From NCBI GenBank assembly GCA_009780285.1, contig WRAL01000050.1, positions 1 to 7,991 of the forward strand: DNA of 7,991 nt. Direction: 5' to 3'. Source of the DNA: Treponema sp. (GTDB lineage Bacteria; Spirochaetota; Spirochaetia; Treponematales; Breznakiellaceae). Below, piece after piece: positions 7,035-7,991 of the stretch. The notes beneath the pieces are model-generated. The model did no database searches, was not told the origin of the DNA, and worked only from the letters and a program-made list of their open reading frames with translations. Numbering within the stretch: position 1 is the first letter of the stretch; the number at the start of each line of letters is the position of its first letter. The translations under genes and the position numbers were made by a program.

Positions 7035-7589
7035 TTATAAGCCAAGCCAGACTTCGCAATCCGAAATATTGATAACGTTATCTTCGGCATTCGCTATCCG
7101 CGTTTTTTCTATCATTTCCTCAGGGCTGTACCGCATTTCATAGTCAAACCACAGGCATATAAGTTCGTAGAAAGCGTCCGCGTGCAGCATTAGCCTATAT
7201 TTCTCTTCTGGCGAAAGATTTTTTTCGGCCATTCGCAATAGATAGTGTTCCTTGATAGGATTGAGAAGCAAATAACTTAGCCCGTCTCTGTGGAGCAGAA
7301 GGAGATCCTTCTTGTGATCCAATAGATAAAGCATGAAGTGTTCGATCCTTGCCCTGTAAGGCATCGTTTTTTTGTAGGCATAGCCCTTGAATAGTAATCT
7401 TATGCTATGCTCGGCCACAGATTCCTTGGTTCTGAAATGCTTGTAAAAATAATTCCTTGAAGCGCCGGATTTTTTCGCGAGTTCACAGATGTGAATTTCT
7501 GAAAAGGGCTTATCCTCCATAAGGCTAAGCAGCGCCTTCGCCATGCATTCGTCTAATTTTTCCGTGTTTTTTTTCCGTTTCTTCAGCAT
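7035..7589 (-). CDS. TetR/AcrR-family transcriptional regulator
   Basis: The protein has 184 residues, within the normal TetR-family range. Residues 10-60 form the DNA-binding domain, with the helix-turn-helix around 29-52. The recognition-helix signature SRNYFYKHF (44-52) and the following RTKESV are standard for the family. The C-terminal part (about 80-184) is helical, as expected for ligand binding and dimerisation. It resembles the short C-terminal domains common in Gram-positive TetR proteins, but I could not match it to a named group. The start is ATG 7587-7589 with AGGAGA (7598-7603) eight bases upstream. It is convergent with the symporter, so it may control the sugar operon or the exporter, but nothing in the sequence proves a target. 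Base composition is more AT-rich than the left-hand genes (27/60 and 28/60 G+C in two sampled lines), a possible sign of separate origin. Confidence 0.9.
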   Translation of the reverse strand: MLKKRKKNTEKLDECMAKALLSLMEDKPFSEIHICELAKKSGASRNYFYKHFRTKESVAEHSIRLLFKGYAYKKTMPYRARIEHFMLYLLDHKKDLLLLHRDGLSYLLLNPIKEHYLLRMAEKNLSPEEKYRLMLHADAFYELICLWFDYEMRYSPEEMIEKTRIANAEDNVINISDCEVWLGL

Positions 7590-7597
7590 ATCGCTCG

Positions 7598-7603
7598 TCT
7601 CCT
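7598..7603 (-). promoter_or_regulatory. Ribosome binding site of tetR
   Basis: The minus strand reads AGGAGA, eight bases before the ATG at 7587-7589. It supports that start. Confidence 0.75.
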
Positions 7604-7634
7604 TTCCACAATAACTGGCCTCCTGCCCACAATG

Positions 7635-7746
7635 CCTAGTGTTCCAGAATATTCAAATGACGGTATGCAGGTTGAGGTAATTCCTTGCCTGGCAAGGAAT
7701 TACCGAACGTTGCGATTTTGCAAACCGAATATTCCGGAACACTAGG
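7635..7746. repeat. 112-bp nested palindrome, MITE-like (possible IS630/Tc1-type non-autonomous element)
   Basis: The outer arms CCTAGTGTTCCAGAATATTC (7635-7654) and 7727-7746 are inverted repeats matching at 19 of 20 positions. Both have the same centre (about 7690) as a perfect inner 14-bp stem. The segments between arms and core (7655-7675 and 7705-7726) are only weakly complementary. TA dinucleotides at 7637-7638 and 7743-7744 flank a 104-bp body running from GTGTTCC to GGAACAC. Joining the outer flanks gives CCTAGG, so a TA duplication inside a CTAG target is the natural reading; CTAG is the preferred target of IS630-type elements. No transposase is present, so it would have to be mobilised in trans. 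A one-off regulatory palindrome is the alternative. Confidence 0.6.
7676..7704. repeat. Perfect 14-bp inverted repeat at the core of the palindrome
   Basis: GGTAATTCCTTGCC (7676-7689), a single T, then the exact reverse complement (7691-7704). As RNA it would form a very stable hairpin with 13 bp and a 3-base loop. As DNA it could extrude a cruciform. It lies in the untranslated leader of tetR if the promoter at 7763-7791 is used. Confidence 0.8.
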
Positions 7747-7762
7747 ATTTCCGCCGTATAAG

Positions 7763-7791
7763 ATTATAGCGCGCAGGACGAATGACGGCAA
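7763..7791 (-). promoter_or_regulatory. Sigma-70-type promoter, probably for tetR
   Basis: On the minus strand TTGCCG (7786-7791, four of six to the -35 consensus) is followed by exactly 17 bases and a perfect TATAAT (7763-7768). Transcription would begin near 7756 and run through the palindromic element into tetR, giving a leader of about 167 bases. No other gene lies downstream on this strand before tetR. Confidence 0.6.
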
Positions 7792-7939
7792 GCGGTTTTT
7801 ACGATTTTACGCGAAAATTAATTTTGTCGCTAAGGGCGTAGCAAATCAATCCATTGGCGAATTGGCCCCGCATGTATTTGCTGCGGATTGCTTCATTGAG
7901 GGCGCAATGACAAAAATATTTTCCGCTGGATTTGTCCTT

Positions 7940-7991
7940 GAGTACAAATGTCCTCTATTCTGAGTACATTTGTACTTCAACTTAAGTACAA
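7940..7991. promoter_or_regulatory. Operator-like array: AGTACA-NN-TGTACT dyads at a 22-bp step
   Basis: AGTACA recurs at 7941, 7963 and 7985, exactly 22 bases apart. The second copy is a perfect 14-bp dyad with a TT centre (7963-7976). The first (7941-7954) has an AA centre and one mismatch in its right half. The third is cut by the window end after AGTACAA. A 22-bp step is close to two helical turns, so bound dimers would sit on one DNA face. The likely use is cooperative operator binding; iterons of a replication origin are a less likely option. Confidence 0.5.

Larger units (their letters stand above)
7590..7991. other. Non-coding region upstream of tetR
   Basis: This 402-base stretch holds the tetR ribosome site (7598-7603), a long nested palindrome (7635-7746), a minus-strand promoter (7763-7791), a 12-bp palindrome AAAATTAATTTT (7814-7825) and, at the right edge, a 22-bp-step operator array. 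Between about 7830 and 7930 I see no RNA gene or coding signal. The longest open frame (7685-7963, plus) starts with TTG inside the palindrome core, has no ribosome site and resembles nothing I recognise. Confidence 0.6.

Noticed and set aside
7635..7746. Plain rho-independent terminator
   Set aside because: The stem is far longer than needed, has nested symmetry with TA-flanked ends and lacks a U-run on either side. An element or regulatory palindrome fits better.
7685..7963. 92-codon plus-strand open frame upstream of tetR
   Set aside because: It begins with TTG inside the palindrome core, lacks a ribosome binding site, overlaps the promoter and operator array, and its translation resembles no family I recognise.
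7940..7991. CRISPR array
   Set aside because: The unit step is only 22 bases with short partly conserved dyads. There are no repeat-spacer units of usual length and no cas genes.
1..7991. A new defence, phage or biosynthetic system spanning the window
   Set aside because: All five genes belong to well-known families (ABC exporters, GH3, GPH symporter, TetR), and no nuclease, toxin, integrase or biosynthetic gene is present.

Overview
The window looks like an ordinary chromosomal segment from a GC-rich, probably anaerobic, carbohydrate-fermenting bacterium. The gene content (cytoplasmic family 3 glycoside hydrolase, GPH-type sugar symporter, paired ABC half-exporters, small TetR regulator with strong AGGAGG-type ribosome binding sites) would fit Bacillota or Spirochaetota. 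I cannot fix the phylum from the sequence alone.

Layout, left to right. Bases 1-3140, minus strand: two ABC half-transporters, each a fused membrane domain and ATPase, overlapping by 14 bases and so translationally coupled. The upstream one is complete and starts with TTG. The downstream one is cut by the left edge just after its Q-loop. Together they look like a heterodimeric exporter of unknown substrate. Bases 3141-3375: a divergent intergenic region with a sigma-70-type promoter in each direction and two small dyads. Bases 3376-6997, plus strand: a two-gene sugar-use unit. A family 3 glycoside hydrolase with no signal peptide is followed 19 bases later by a GPH-family cation-coupled sugar symporter. 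The evident logic is import of an oligosaccharide or glycoside by the symporter and hydrolysis in the cytoplasm. A GC-rich hairpin separates this unit from the convergent TetR-family regulator gene (7035-7589, minus).

Bases 7590-7991 carry no convincing gene but hold the most unusual structure. A 112-bp nested palindrome sits between the tetR gene and its likely promoter. Its outer arms match at 19 of 20 positions and its core is a perfect 14-bp stem. Its ends are flanked by TA inside CTAG, as expected for a small non-autonomous IS630/Tc1-type element (MITE). At the right edge, an operator-like 14-bp dyad, AGTACA-NN-TGTACT, recurs at an exact 22-bp step and continues past the window end.

The tetR region is clearly more AT-rich than the sugar genes (sampled 60-base lines: 27/60 and 28/60 G+C in tetR against 40/60 in the hydrolase). 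This suggests a different history for the right-hand part. I see no clearly new biological system. The palindromic element in the regulator leader and the 22-bp operator array are the parts worth following up.
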